Below, piece after piece: positions 1-7,884 of a stretch of 64,000 nt of DNA. A model generated the notes under the pieces. It saw only the letters and a program-made list of their open reading frames with translations. It ran no database searches and was not told where the DNA came from. This DNA is from Flavobacterium cerinum (GTDB lineage Bacteria > Bacteroidota > Bacteroidia > Flavobacteriales > Flavobacteriaceae). Position 1 is the stretch's first letter; every line of letters begins with the position of its first letter. Location: positions 1 through 64,000 of the forward strand of contig NZ_SBII01000011.1 in NCBI RefSeq assembly GCF_004028155.1, in the 5' to 3' direction. A program made the translations under genes and the position numbers.

Positions 1-1
1 T

Positions 2-259
2 TTTGATGTGTCGCCATCTATCGATGGGTCATTAAACTTCTTGTTCTTTGAACGCTTCGAGATTGGAGCAACTTACAGACTGGATGACAGCTTTGGTGCT
101 ATGGTAAACTATGCAATTACACCAGGCTTACGAATTGGATATGCTTACGATCATATCATCTCAGATCTTAATGTAACAACTCCTGCATCGCATGAGATCA
201 TGTTATTATTCGATCTAAACTTCCCGAAAAAAGTATCCCGTTCACCACGTTATTTCTAA
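2..259 (+). CDS. PorP/SprF family type IX secretion membrane protein (5' truncated)
   Basis: This is the C-terminal 85 residues of a gene that begins before the window; the reading frame is open to the window edge, so the GTG at position 8 is not the start. It contains alternating beta-strand segments (FEIGATYRLDD, MVNYAITPGLRIGYAYD, HEIMLLFDLNF) and ends with a short basic tail closing in RYF, as in PorP/SprF outer-membrane proteins. Members of this family help export and anchor T9SS substrates such as gliding adhesins. It is followed after 19 bases by a PorE-like gene, the usual pairing. Which adhesin it serves lies outside the window. Confidence 0.8.
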   Translation, partial: FDVSPSIDGSLNFLFFERFEIGATYRLDDSFGAMVNYAITPGLRIGYAYDHIISDLNVTTPASHEIMLLFDLNFPKKVSRSPRYF

Positions 260-278
260 TCTAAAAGCGACTTAAAAA

Positions 279-2144
279 ATGAAGAATCTATACATTACCC
301 TAAGTTTTATGCTCGCCACTATGGCAATGAGCGGTCAGACAAAGGAAACCGAAGCAGCGGACAAACTATATGCAAGACTGGATTATATTGATGCAGCAAA
401 AGCATACGAAAAGCTAACGCCAAGCCCTTATGTTTACAAACAGATAGCAGACAGCTACTATAATATCTTTAATTCTAAAGATGCAGTAACCTGGTATGCA
501 AAAGCAACAGCAACGCCACAGGATGCTGAAACCTATTACCGTTATGCTCAAATGCTAAAGGCAGAAGGTAAATATGAAGAGGCTAACAAGCAGATGCAAA
601 AATTTGCATCGTTAGCACCAAGCGATCAAAGAGCAGTTTTGTTTAACCAGGATCCAAACTATTTACCAAAATTAAAAAGCCAGACAAAATTGTTTGATGA
701 TAAAGTACTTGACATCAATGATGACAAATATGGTTCATTCGGACCTGTACTGGCTAATGATAATACATTCTACTTTTCAACTTCAAGAAATACAGGTAGA
801 AAAAAGGCAGCAACAGATGAGCAGCCTTATTTAGATATTTACACAGCTACTTACAATGCAAACGGTACTTTTAGTGAGCCAACACCATTATCTGAACTGA
901 ATACAAAATGGCATGATGGTCCTGTAGCTATTAGTGCAGACGGTAACACGATGTATTTTAACAGCGAGAGCTTTAATGAGCGCAAGCAGTTTGAAAAAGA
1001 CAAAGAGTTCAACCTTAAAGTAGGCCAGATCTATCTTTACAAATCGGTAAAAGAAGGTGGTAAATGGGGCGAGCCTCAATTGCTTCCATTCAACGACAAG
1101 CGTTGGTCTACAATGAACCCATCGTTAAGTAAAGATGGTAAAACACTTTATTTTTCATCAAACAGAGAAGGTACTCTTGGAGATCAGGATATCTGGAAGG
1201 TAGAAGTTAAAGGCAACAACAGTTATGGTGAGCCTGTAAATCTTGGTACAAAAGTAAATACACCAGGAAAAGAAAGTTTCCCATTTATTACAGATGACAA
1301 CAAACTATACTTCTCTACTGACAGACCTAAAGGTTTTGGTGGACTTGATGTATATGTGATCGACTTTGCAAAAGGTGGTGAGCCAATGAATGTTGGAGCT
1401 CCGGTAAACACAAACAAAGACGACTTTGCTTTTTCATTTAATACTACTAAAAACTTAGGTTTCTTTTCAAGTAACCGTAGTGGTATCGATAAACTATACA
1501 GTGCTACTCCTGTGTGTGGTGTAGAAGCTATTGTAATCGTTAAAGACAAAAGAACAGGTCAGATACTTTCTAATGCAAGAGTTGCTATCTTAGATGAGAG
1601 AAACAACGTTATCGAAACACGTACTGCCGGTGCAGATGGTAAAGTAGATTACAGCATTGACTGTAACAGGGCTTACACGATCCAGGCTTCTAAAGAAGGT
1701 TATGAAAATAACAGCTTCCCGATCGCTAAAACAAATGGAGGTACTGTTAACATAGCTGCAGATCTTAACCCAATTGATGTTATTGTGAAAGAGGTAGACG
1801 TTGTTCTTAACGATATTTACTTCGAATTTAATAAGAGCAATGTAACTAAAGAAGGAGCATTTGAACTTGACAAGCTTGTTGAAGCTATGAAAGCGAATCC
1901 AAACATGGTTATCATGGCAAAAGCGCATACAGATAACAGAGGTTCTGATAAATACAACATGGCTTTATCTAACCGCAGAGCTAAGTCTACTGTACAGTAT
2001 GTAATCTCTAAAGGTATTGCTAAAGAGAGAATTTCTGGGCAGGGTTATGGCGAAAGCGAACCTAAAGTTAACTGTGGCGAGAACTGCACTGAAGAGCAGC
2101 ATGCACAAAACAGAAGAAGTGAATTCCTTATTGTGAAGAAATAA
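279..2144 (+). CDS. PorE-like OmpA family protein (TPR, beta-propeller, regulatory domain, OmpA)
   Basis: The 621-residue protein has a signal peptide (about 1-19, ending SGQ), a TPR-like helical region (about 20-120), PD40 propeller repeats (about 140-400, with recurring YFSTSR, LYFSSNR, YFSTDR and GFFSSNR segments), a carboxypeptidase-regulatory-like beta-sandwich (about 410-490) and a C-terminal OmpA domain (about 505-621) with the peptidoglycan-binding AHTDNRGS and NRRA segments. This order matches PorE, the periplasmic T9SS component that ties the machinery to peptidoglycan. Flavobacteria carry several PorE-like paralogues next to porP/sprF genes, as here, so this may serve one adhesin rather than the core system. 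A strong terminator follows. Confidence 0.85.
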   Translation: MKNLYITLSFMLATMAMSGQTKETEAADKLYARLDYIDAAKAYEKLTPSPYVYKQIADSYYNIFNSKDAVTWYAKATATPQDAETYYRYAQMLKAEGKYEEANKQMQKFASLAPSDQRAVLFNQDPNYLPKLKSQTKLFDDKVLDINDDKYGSFGPVLANDNTFYFSTSRNTGRKKAATDEQPYLDIYTATYNANGTFSEPTPLSELNTKWHDGPVAISADGNTMYFNSESFNERKQFEKDKEFNLKVGQIYLYKSVKEGGKWGEPQLLPFNDKRWSTMNPSLSKDGKTLYFSSNREGTLGDQDIWKVEVKGNNSYGEPVNLGTKVNTPGKESFPFITDDNKLYFSTDRPKGFGGLDVYVIDFAKGGEPMNVGAPVNTNKDDFAFSFNTTKNLGFFSSNRSGIDKLYSATPVCGVEAIVIVKDKRTGQILSNARVAILDERNNVIETRTAGADGKVDYSIDCNRAYTIQASKEGYENNSFPIAKTNGGTVNIAADLNPIDVIVKEVDVVLNDIYFEFNKSNVTKEGAFELDKLVEAMKANPNMVIMAKAHTDNRGSDKYNMALSNRRAKSTVQYVISKGIAKERISGQGYGESEPKVNCGENCTEEQHAQNRRSEFLIVKK

Positions 2145-2170
2145 TTTTCTAAGCAATCATAGAATATAAA

Positions 2171-2197
2171 AAATCCCGCCATTGGCGGGATTTTTTC
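2171..2197 (+). terminator. Rho-independent terminator after the PorE-like gene
   Basis: A 9-bp GC-rich stem (AATCCCGCC/GGCGGGATT) with a 3-base loop is followed by a T run. The same hairpin occurs after the fructose-1,6-bisphosphatase gene at about 56311-56337. Confidence 0.9.
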
Positions 2198-2305
2198 ATT
2201 TTAAGGTGTTTTTATGTGATTTGCGAATTTTTCCTTGTTGAGTATGTTTAAATGCTGTAAAGGGCTTTGTAACTGTGAATGGGTAGATAAGACAATCTTT
2301 TCTCG

Positions 2306-2372
2306 TCAGCCCTGATAGAGCCGGTATCCCCGCGCTCTTTTTTGCGTGGGATAAAGGTGATAGCGGGACAGT
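2306..2372 (+). ncRNA. Probable Flavo-1-type conserved RNA motif
   Basis: Between two convergent genes lies a non-coding segment of the form AGCCCTGATAG...GCCGGTATCCC, then an inner hairpin (ATCCCCGC with GCGTGGGAT around a T-rich loop), then TAGCGGGACAG. I remember this arrangement (agccctgat ... atcc hairpin ggat ... agcgggac) as a very common intergenic element in flavobacteria corresponding to the Flavo-1 RNA motif of comparative-genomics screens. The hairpin and flanking boxes are visible; the family name is from memory. Its function is unknown. Confidence 0.55.
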
Positions 2373-2410
2373 AGTTGATTAAGAATAGGAAATACTTGCT
2401 GCTTAAAATA

Positions 2411-2440
2411 AAAAAGCCCCGCTTAACAAACGGGACTTTT
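2411..2440 (-). terminator. Terminator of the QueD gene
   Basis: Read on the minus strand, AGTCCCGT pairs with GCGGGGCT (allowing G-T pairs) and is followed by a T run. It sits just past the QueD stop codon. Confidence 0.8.
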
Positions 2441-2444
2441 ACTA

Positions 2445-2897
2445 TTATAGATTATCACTTTGATACCATTCGGCAAACGAAGTGTCTGTTTCCTGCAGCT
2501 TTAACGAGAAAAGCTGAATGTTATCCGGCAAGCGTTTCTTGATCTTATCAGCAAAATCAATTACCATATTTTCACTTGTTGGTTGGTACTCTACAAGTAT
2601 TACATGGTGATCGCGCTGCATTAGTTCGTTAGCAAGTTCGATATGCGGTGTGTTTTTATTAAAAACAGTAGCATGGTCAAAAATGTCTACGATCTCTTCT
2701 TTTATAATTTTTTTAAGGTCGCCAAAATCGATTACCATTCCGTATTTCACATTGCCGGTGTCGGTTATCGGTGTGCCTATTACAGTTACCGAAAGCTTAT
2801 AGCTGTGACCATGCACATTTTTGCATTTTCCGTCATAACCATATAAGGCATGGCCGGTTTCGAAACTAAATTGCTTGGTAATTCTGATTTTGCTCAT
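2445..2897 (-). CDS. queD: 6-carboxy-5,6,7,8-tetrahydropterin synthase (QueD/PTPS family)
   Basis: This 150-residue protein converts dihydroneopterin triphosphate to 6-carboxytetrahydropterin, the second step towards queuosine and 7-deazapurines. The zinc-binding histidines are visible at H16 (ETGHALYG) and in the C25-K-N-V-H29-G-H31 motif. The CxxxHGH form with the catalytic cysteine is typical of QueD rather than eukaryotic-type PTPS. The FDH and PTSEN segments of the active site and the LQET segment near the C-terminus are also present, and the length is normal. It is transcribed alone, divergently from the 2OG oxygenase, with a TAAATTTG -7 box upstream. Confidence 0.92.
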   Translation of the reverse strand: MSKIRITKQFSFETGHALYGYDGKCKNVHGHSYKLSVTVIGTPITDTGNVKYGMVIDFGDLKKIIKEEIVDIFDHATVFNKNTPHIELANELMQRDHHVILVEYQPTSENMVIDFADKIKKRLPDNIQLFSLKLQETDTSFAEWYQSDNL

Positions 2898-2916
2898 TGT
2901 TATTGTATTAAGGGTG

Positions 2917-2924
2917 CAAATTTA
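2917..2924 (-). promoter_or_regulatory. Predicted -7 box for the QueD gene
   Basis: TAAATTTG on the minus strand matches the flavobacterial -7 consensus TAnnTTTG and lies 20-27 bases before the ATG. I see no clear -33 element. Confidence 0.5.
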
Positions 2925-2951
2925 CTAAATAATATGCTTGCTTGTAATTTA

Positions 2952-2983
2952 TTGTAAACCTATTGGTTTTACGAGTATCTTTG
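2952..2983 (+). promoter_or_regulatory. Predicted promoter of the 2OG-Fe(II) oxygenase gene
   Basis: TATCTTTG (2976-2983) is an exact TAnnTTTG -7 box, with a TTG 21 bases upstream (2952-2954). Transcription would begin around 2989. This places the ATG at 2938 outside the transcript and favours translation from 3007. Confidence 0.65.
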
Positions 2984-3006
2984 ATCGCTTTTTTATATTT
3001 TATATT

Positions 3007-3633
3007 ATGCAGGACGCCATGTTAAATCCGCTGTATGAGAAGGTTATAGATGACCTTATGGAGCAGAAATACAGTATTGTAGATGACTTTTTTTCTAAGG
3101 AAGAAGTGTTGTCCCTGCGGGAATGCCTTATAGAAAAATATGAAGAAGACCAATTTAAGAAGTCGGCAATAGGCAATCAGTCTAACGAAAAGATCATTGG
3201 AGCCATTAGAGGTGACTTTATTCTTTGGCTGGATGAAAGCAAGGCTACTGCTGCAGAAGCGCAATTTTTTCTGAAATTGAATGACTTTAAAGACTACCTG
3301 AACAGAACTTGTTTTATGGGTATCAATGAAAATGAATTTCATTATGCGGTCTACCCTGTAGGTACTTTTTACAAACGTCATTTAGACACTTTTCAAAACG
3401 ATAGCCGACGAAAGTTATCTATAGTATGTTATCTTAATGACGAGGATTGGAAACCTGAATATGGGGGAGAACTATCTATTTATTTAGAAGAAAACGGTGT
3501 TGAAAGAACATTAGATATTTACCCTGTGCAGGGCAGAATGGTGGTGTTTGAAAGCCAGGTGCTTGAGCACGAGGTAAAACCCGTTAAACAGGAACGAATG
3601 AGTATTACCGGCTGGCTTAAAACACGCGGGTAA
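3007..3633 (+). CDS. 2-oxoglutarate/Fe(II)-dependent oxygenase, prolyl 4-hydroxylase-like
   Basis: A cytoplasmic protein of about 208 residues with the double-stranded beta-helix signature of P4Hc-type dioxygenases. Iron ligands are H125 and D127 (HLD) and H188 (LEHEV); R197 (ERMSITGW) would bind the 2-oxoglutarate carboxylate. The YPVGTFYKRHLD segment precedes the first ligands as in prolyl hydroxylases, and bacterial homologues modify proteins such as EF-Tu or make small molecules. The substrate is not evident here. I chose the start at 3007 because a -7 promoter box lies at 2976-2983, inside the longer frame that opens at 2938. It is convergent with, and directly abuts, the next gene. Confidence 0.85.
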   Translation: MQDAMLNPLYEKVIDDLMEQKYSIVDDFFSKEEVLSLRECLIEKYEEDQFKKSAIGNQSNEKIIGAIRGDFILWLDESKATAAEAQFFLKLNDFKDYLNRTCFMGINENEFHYAVYPVGTFYKRHLDTFQNDSRRKLSIVCYLNDEDWKPEYGGELSIYLEENGVERTLDIYPVQGRMVVFESQVLEHEVKPVKQERMSITGWLKTRG

Positions 3634-4404
3634 TTATTTTCTTAGTTTACCTAATGCATTTTTAGTAAAGTCAGAGAGCACTAAACGTCCTGAGATCTTA
3701 GCTCTTTCTGCGAGTAATGTACTCCAGTTTTCGGTGCCTTCCCACAATACTTTTTTCATATCACTTAATGCTTCAGGGTTATATCCTGCCAGCTTTTGAG
3801 TAAAAATGCCCAGTTCTTTGTCCAAATCTGTTACGTTTTCAAAAACTTTTGCATAAAGTCCTTTTTCCTGTGCCCAATAGGCATTTTTCCATTCGTGTGC
3901 AGCCAGTGTCATTTCGGCTAATGCGGCAACTCCCATTTTGCGTTCTACCGCCGGAGCAATAACAAACGGACCTATACCAATGGTGAATTCTGACAATTTG
4001 ATAGCACTGTCTACTGTTGCAAGAGCATAATCGCACGCAGCTGCAAGACCTACGCCACCACCTACGGCTTTACCGTGAATACGTCCTACAATAAGTTTAG
4101 AGCAGTTGCGCATTGCATTAATAACATTTGCAAAACCAGAGAAGAATACAGCACCTTGTTCTAAATTAGAAACGGCCAGTAACTCATCGAAAGAAGCACC
4201 CGCACAAAAAGCACCTTCGCCTTCGCTTTTTAGTATGATCAGGTTTACATCTGAATTGCTATTAAGAGCGTTCAGTTCGTCTGTAAGGCGCTGTAAAAGT
4301 TCGCCAGGGAATGAGTTACTTGCAGGGTGTCCAAACTCTACGGTTGCAATTTTGTTGTCGATTTTTGTATATAAAGACCCATTAGGCCTTGAAGTAGTTG
4401 TCAT
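3634..4404 (-). CDS. Enoyl-CoA hydratase/isomerase family protein
   Basis: A 256-residue crotonase-fold protein. The two oxyanion-hole segments are visible: GAFCAGASFDEL (about 65-76) and the glycine-rich HGKAVGGGVGLAAACD (about 109-124). They are followed by KLSEFTIGIGP, where the crotonase catalytic glutamate region lies. It probably hydrates or isomerises an acyl-CoA in beta-oxidation or branched-chain amino-acid breakdown; sequence alone does not distinguish these. It is a single gene with no co-directional neighbours. Its stop codon directly follows that of the convergent oxygenase. Confidence 0.85.
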   Translation of the reverse strand: MTTTSRPNGSLYTKIDNKIATVEFGHPASNSFPGELLQRLTDELNALNSNSDVNLIILKSEGEGAFCAGASFDELLAVSNLEQGAVFFSGFANVINAMRNCSKLIVGRIHGKAVGGGVGLAAACDYALATVDSAIKLSEFTIGIGPFVIAPAVERKMGVAALAEMTLAAHEWKNAYWAQEKGLYAKVFENVTDLDKELGIFTQKLAGYNPEALSDMKKVLWEGTENWSTLLAERAKISGRLVLSDFTKNALGKLRK

Positions 4405-4504
4405 GTTACTATATTTTGAGGTAAAATTAAGGTAAATACTAAATAGTAGAAAGACTTTTGGAAAGATTGTATTTTGAAATTCGTAATATGGAAATTAAAT
4501 ATAT

Positions 4505-4512
4505 TATATTTG
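4505..4512 (+). promoter_or_regulatory. Predicted -7 box of the tRNA-Ala gene
   Basis: TATATTTG fits TAnnTTTG and sits 13 bases before the mature tRNA 5' end. No properly spaced -33 TTTG is visible. Confidence 0.5.
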
Positions 4513-4524
4513 CCCCGACTTAAT

Positions 4525-4598
<74 letters not shown>

Positions 4599-4605
4599 CA
4601 AATAT

Positions 4606-4642
4606 AAACCGCATTAAACTAACTAGTTTAATGCGGTTTATT
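4606..4642 (+). terminator. Terminator of the tRNA-Ala gene
   Basis: A perfect 15-bp inverted repeat (4606-4620 with 4625-4639, 4-base loop) ends in a T-rich tract. From here to about 4880 I see only very AT-rich sequence with no gene. Confidence 0.85.
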
Positions 4643-4906
4643 TATTTAGAGAAAGTATTTATTAGCACTCTCAATCCATTTTTAATTTTAACATATTTTA
4701 ACTATTTTTGACGTTTAATTGTGATTTTAATCGATTTTTTAAACCAATTTTATTTTATTTTTTATTTTTTTTGTATGATTGGTGTCATAAAATAAATGTG
4801 GCCCCATTTCTTATCGTGATTAGCTGAAAAACGAAAGAGTAAGCATACAAATTTAACTTAAAACAAACCAATTATTAATTATAGTAAATTTAAAAAAATT
4901 GCAATA

Positions 4907-5548
4907 TTGCTAATTGGAGTTAGTATTGTTATTTCATGTTCTAAAAACGATGAGACGGTTGTTAGTGAAAAAAATGATCTGGTACTAAAAAATAATATTG
5001 ATATTGACTCTAAAACTATTTTAGCAGATCAGGAATACCTTGATTATGTAACTGCGGAGTATAATTTTTTTCAAGGAATTCAGGATGCAGAAAAAATAAA
5101 AAATTACGCATCAGACGGAATAATAGATGCGACTGAAGGGCAAGATATATTTAAAGCCTATGGATTTAATAGTCATGAAGCTTTCGTTCAATGGAATACT
5201 GACCAAAGCATAAGATATCAAAATCTTGATGGAAGATACTCATTGTCAGAAAGAAGTACTGGGATGCAACAAGAATTGTTTTTAGGAGCGCTCCAAAAAG
5301 TTGACTTACTTAAATTTACACCTCCTTTTGATCCTGGTTCAACTGATTCTTGTAATAGTGCTTTTAACTGGTGCATGGGGACTGCAATGGCTTCAGCGGC
5401 GGTTGCACATGGTGCATGTTTATTGATAGATACCGCTTCAGGAGGTATTGCTATTTATTTTTGTCACTCAGCAGCACTACTTCTTCAAGTAACAATGGAA
5501 GGTCAGTGCCTTGATTCTTATAAAACTTGTAAACAATCTAAAGGATAA
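4907..5548 (+). CDS. Cysteine-rich lipoprotein of unknown function, start codon unclear
   Basis: I do not recognise this family. The frame opens after a TAA at 4859-4861 but contains no ATG or GTG before the lipobox; the TTG at 4907 would leave only ten residues before the lipobox cysteine (VISC). In-frame residues upstream (KFKKIAIL) complete a normal lipoprotein signal, so translation may begin at a rare codon, or the ATG was lost. The middle is acidic and polar. The last 70 residues carry six cysteines in pairs around two hydrophobic glycine/alanine-rich stretches (for example SGGIAIYFC), reminiscent of disulphide-stabilised bacteriocin-like domains. A small membrane-protein gene follows after 5 bases. 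Function is open. Confidence 0.6.
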   Translation: MLIGVSIVISCSKNDETVVSEKNDLVLKNNIDIDSKTILADQEYLDYVTAEYNFFQGIQDAEKIKNYASDGIIDATEGQDIFKAYGFNSHEAFVQWNTDQSIRYQNLDGRYSLSERSTGMQQELFLGALQKVDLLKFTPPFDPGSTDSCNSAFNWCMGTAMASAAVAHGACLLIDTASGGIAIYFCHSAALLLQVTMEGQCLDSYKTCKQSKG

Positions 5549-5553
5549 AAATT

Positions 5554-5805
5554 ATGGATATAGTAATCAGGAAGTTTCCCTTAATAGCCTTTTTTTTAAT
5601 AGTAGTGATGTTATTATTGTTAGGTAACTCAAATGCGGTTAGTGGAAGTGTAATAATTGGTCTCGCTTTTTTGTCATCATCAGCTGTATTTTATAAAATT
5701 AGGATTGATGATTATAAAAAGACTATTAATCCCTCTCGATTTCTAATAAGTGTAATTTTTTTAACGATTTTTATATCCTTATCTATATATTATTTTTTTG
5801 GATAA
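5554..5805 (+). CDS. Small hypothetical membrane protein
   Basis: An 83-residue protein with three predicted membrane segments (about residues 8-24, 29-46 and 62-81) and a short basic/polar linker (KIRIDDYKKT) between the second and third. It resembles no family I know. It starts 5 bases after the cysteine-rich lipoprotein stop and ends before a strong terminator, so the two form a two-gene unit. An immunity or assembly partner for the lipoprotein is possible but only inferred from position. The unit is clearly richer in A+T than most genes here. Confidence 0.65.
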   Translation: MDIVIRKFPLIAFFLIVVMLLLLGNSNAVSGSVIIGLAFLSSSAVFYKIRIDDYKKTINPSRFLISVIFLTIFISLSIYYFFG

Positions 5806-5824
5806 TTATATATCATTAATATAC

Positions 5825-5866
5825 AAATCAAAAGCCCTTATATATTTCTATAAGGGCTTTTGATTT
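5825..5866 (+). terminator. Terminator of the lipoprotein/membrane-protein pair
   Basis: A 16-bp perfect inverted repeat (5825-5840 with 5851-5866) has a 10-base loop. Because the arms end in A and T runs it can work on either strand. The following 260 bases up to rlmF hold nothing I can assign. Confidence 0.85.
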
Positions 5867-6127
5867 GATAAGAGTGAATATTTATTAATACTGCTTTTAT
5901 TATAGGTTATTATCCTAAAGTGAAAAATATAGTTAGAATTTGGATGTTTTATGAAATGTTCTTAAACTATATTAGCTGCAGAAATGAAGATTTAATTTAA
6001 ATAAGTGTTCTTCGATAGATTTTGATCCTTAATTGTAATAACGATTTTAAGGTCATTATGGCGGGTTTCATTTTAGGAAATCTTCTTCAATAGAAGAGTA
6101 GACGTAGTTAATAGATTTAATAAAAGT

Positions 6128-7096
6128 ATGGCATCAGAAAAAAGACAACAGGAAAAAACAGAACTGCATTCCCGAAATAAAAACAGGGAGCGCTATGATT
6201 TAGAGGCGCTAGTAATTGCTGTTCCGGAATTGGGGAATTATGTAAAGCCTAATAAATACGGAGATGATTCTGTAGATTTTTCAAATCCTGCTGCTGTGAA
6301 ATTTTTAAACAAGGCCTTACTGAAACATTATTACGGAATACACTATTGGGAGTTTCCTGATGAAAATTTATGCCCTCCCATACCGGGAAGAGCAGAATAC
6401 ATTCATCGCGTTGCCGATTTGTTAGGTGAAAGTAATTTTGGAAGGATTCCGACAGGTGATAAAATTATGTGTCTAGATGTTGGTATAGGTGCGAGTTGTA
6501 TTTACCCGATACTTGGTGTTACAGAATATGGTTGGAAGTTTATTGGATCTGATATCGATTCGAAATCTATTGCTTTGGCTCAAAATATTGTTGATGAAAA
6601 TCCGTCACTAAAAGGTATGATTGAGTGTAGGCTGCAAAAACATTCAAGAAATATTTTTCATGGAATAATTGGTACAGATGAGAAGATCGATGTGTCTCTT
6701 TGTAATCCTCCTTTTCATTCTTCTGCTGAAGAGGCAAATGAAGGAACACGAAGAAAAATAAAGAATTTATCAGGTAAAACAGATAAAACTCCCGAGCTTA
6801 ATTTTGGAGGAATCAGTAATGAACTTATATGTGATGGCGGAGAGGCGAAGTTTATTGATACAATGGTTTTTGAGAGTAAAAAAGTTGGAAAAAACTGTTA
6901 TTGGTTTTCTACTATAGTGTCAAAGCAATCTAATCTAAAAGGTATTTATAAGTTATTAGAGAAGCTGGAAGCTAACGAGATTAAAACAATTCTGATGGGA
7001 ACCGGGAATAAATCCAGTCGAATTGTAGCCTGGTCGTTCCTTTCTAAAGAAGAGCAGAAGGAATGGCGAGACAGCAGGTGGAAAAAAACAATATAG
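6128..7096 (+). CDS. rlmF: 23S rRNA (adenine(1618)-N6)-methyltransferase RlmF
   Basis: A 322-residue SAM-dependent methyltransferase that modifies A1618 of 23S rRNA (E. coli numbering). Family hallmarks are the N-terminal HSRN motif, the CPPIPGRAEYIH segment (about 82-93), the SAM-binding LDVGIGASCIYPIL (about 116-129), a D-x-D strand end (GSDIDSKS) and the N6-adenine catalytic motif NPPF (about 194-197). Length and motif order are normal. It is a single gene with no close neighbour, lying between two AT-rich non-conserved genes near the tRNA, which suggests the accessory genes were inserted around it. Confidence 0.93.
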   Translation: MASEKRQQEKTELHSRNKNRERYDLEALVIAVPELGNYVKPNKYGDDSVDFSNPAAVKFLNKALLKHYYGIHYWEFPDENLCPPIPGRAEYIHRVADLLGESNFGRIPTGDKIMCLDVGIGASCIYPILGVTEYGWKFIGSDIDSKSIALAQNIVDENPSLKGMIECRLQKHSRNIFHGIIGTDEKIDVSLCNPPFHSSAEEANEGTRRKIKNLSGKTDKTPELNFGGISNELICDGGEAKFIDTMVFESKKVGKNCYWFSTIVSKQSNLKGIYKLLEKLEANEIKTILMGTGNKSSRIVAWSFLSKEEQKEWRDSRWKKTI

Positions 7097-7100
7097 TAAA

Positions 7101-7121
7101 TCAGGTATTTTTACCTGTTAC
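7101..7121 (+). terminator. Weak terminator-like hairpin after rlmF
   Basis: CAGGTA-TTTT-TACCTG forms a 6-bp stem followed by a short T-containing tract. The same CAGGTA/TACCTG core recurs in a stronger hairpin at 8359-8387. Confidence 0.4.
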
Positions 7122-7173
7122 TGTACAATGGAGATCAATTAATTTTAATGACTCAACAAAAAATAACTGAATC

Positions 7174-7794
7174 ATGGACAAAATTAAATTGAATTTCATC
7201 AATAGATCTAACGATACAAATAATAGCAGTGTTGTAATATTTCAAAAAAATGCTTCGGCGGACTTTTCTGAACTCGCTGTAGCCTGGACAGTAATTCAAA
7301 ATTGTGGCAGGTTAGACAATCATCCATTTACCTATTCTTTAAATTACCAGGTTGCAGCTGGCGACTCTTATGGTAACTATACGCCACAATTAACGACCTA
7401 TGATGGTCAGGCCTATGAGATGATCAAGTCTACATCAGGGGATATTCTTCAATTGTCACCATCTCCTGCAACAAGTAGCGCAGAGGTTGAAGTAAGAAAT
7501 AATCTTGGAATTGGAGCTATCAGCGCAAATTGCTATAGAGATGGGAAGCTTTTTGCAACTAAAAAGAATTTGGCTCCCGGGCAGAAAGCTGTTTTTGAGT
7601 TTCAACCGAGACTTTATATTGGTGTGGTTTCCCAGGTGGAAGAGGGGGATGTAATGAACTCGGCAATTATTTCCCAAATCAATACTGAAATCAATTTGTT
7701 TGGTATTAGCAGTGCAGATATTGTAATGACTGGAGGCGGTCCTGGTGAATCTGCAACAGCATTCAATTTTACATTAGAGAATATCAATCAGTAA
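7174..7794 (+). CDS. Conserved-looking hypothetical protein, 206 residues
   Basis: Unrecognised. The protein has no signal peptide or membrane segment and reads as an all-beta cytosolic protein. It begins INRSNDTNNSSVVIFQKN, has a central region rich in Tyr, Thr and Ser, and ends with a Gly-rich stretch (TGGGPGES) and LENINQ. I have a vague memory of bacterial proteins sharing the NRSND...VVIFQKN opening but none with a known function. It is monocistronic, with its own terminator, and is convergent with the stefin-like gene. Confidence 0.7.
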   Translation: MDKIKLNFINRSNDTNNSSVVIFQKNASADFSELAVAWTVIQNCGRLDNHPFTYSLNYQVAAGDSYGNYTPQLTTYDGQAYEMIKSTSGDILQLSPSPATSSAEVEVRNNLGIGAISANCYRDGKLFATKKNLAPGQKAVFEFQPRLYIGVVSQVEEGDVMNSAIISQINTEINLFGISSADIVMTGGGPGESATAFNFTLENINQ

Positions 7795-7822
7795 ATTAGA
7801 ATCATTTTTATTAATATATAAA

Positions 7823-7853
7823 AGCCTCCTGAATAAATTTCAGGAGGCTCTTT
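7823..7853 (+). terminator. Terminator between convergent genes
   Basis: An 11-bp stem (AGCCTCCTGAA/TTCAGGAGGCT) with a 5-base loop precedes CTTTA. It serves the 206-residue gene and could also act for the minus-strand stefin-like gene. Confidence 0.8.
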
Positions 7854-7884
7854 AGTAGTGTTTTTTAGTTGGATGGTATTGTTA

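Noticed and set aside
2938..3006. Upstream ATG extension of the 2OG oxygenase
   Set aside because: The extension overlaps the predicted promoter box at 2976-2983 and encodes residues unlike the family N-terminus.
4106..4435. Plus-strand frame opposite the enoyl-CoA hydratase gene
   Set aside because: It is the antisense of a clear crotonase gene, with no promoter and no domain.
4643..4906. Possible attachment site or integrase remnant after tRNA-Ala
   Set aside because: No repeat of the tRNA 3' end and no recombinase frame found; only AT-rich sequence.
5867..6127. Search for a leader RNA or small gene upstream of rlmF
   Set aside because: No stable hairpin pair, promoter consensus or convincing short frame could be supported.
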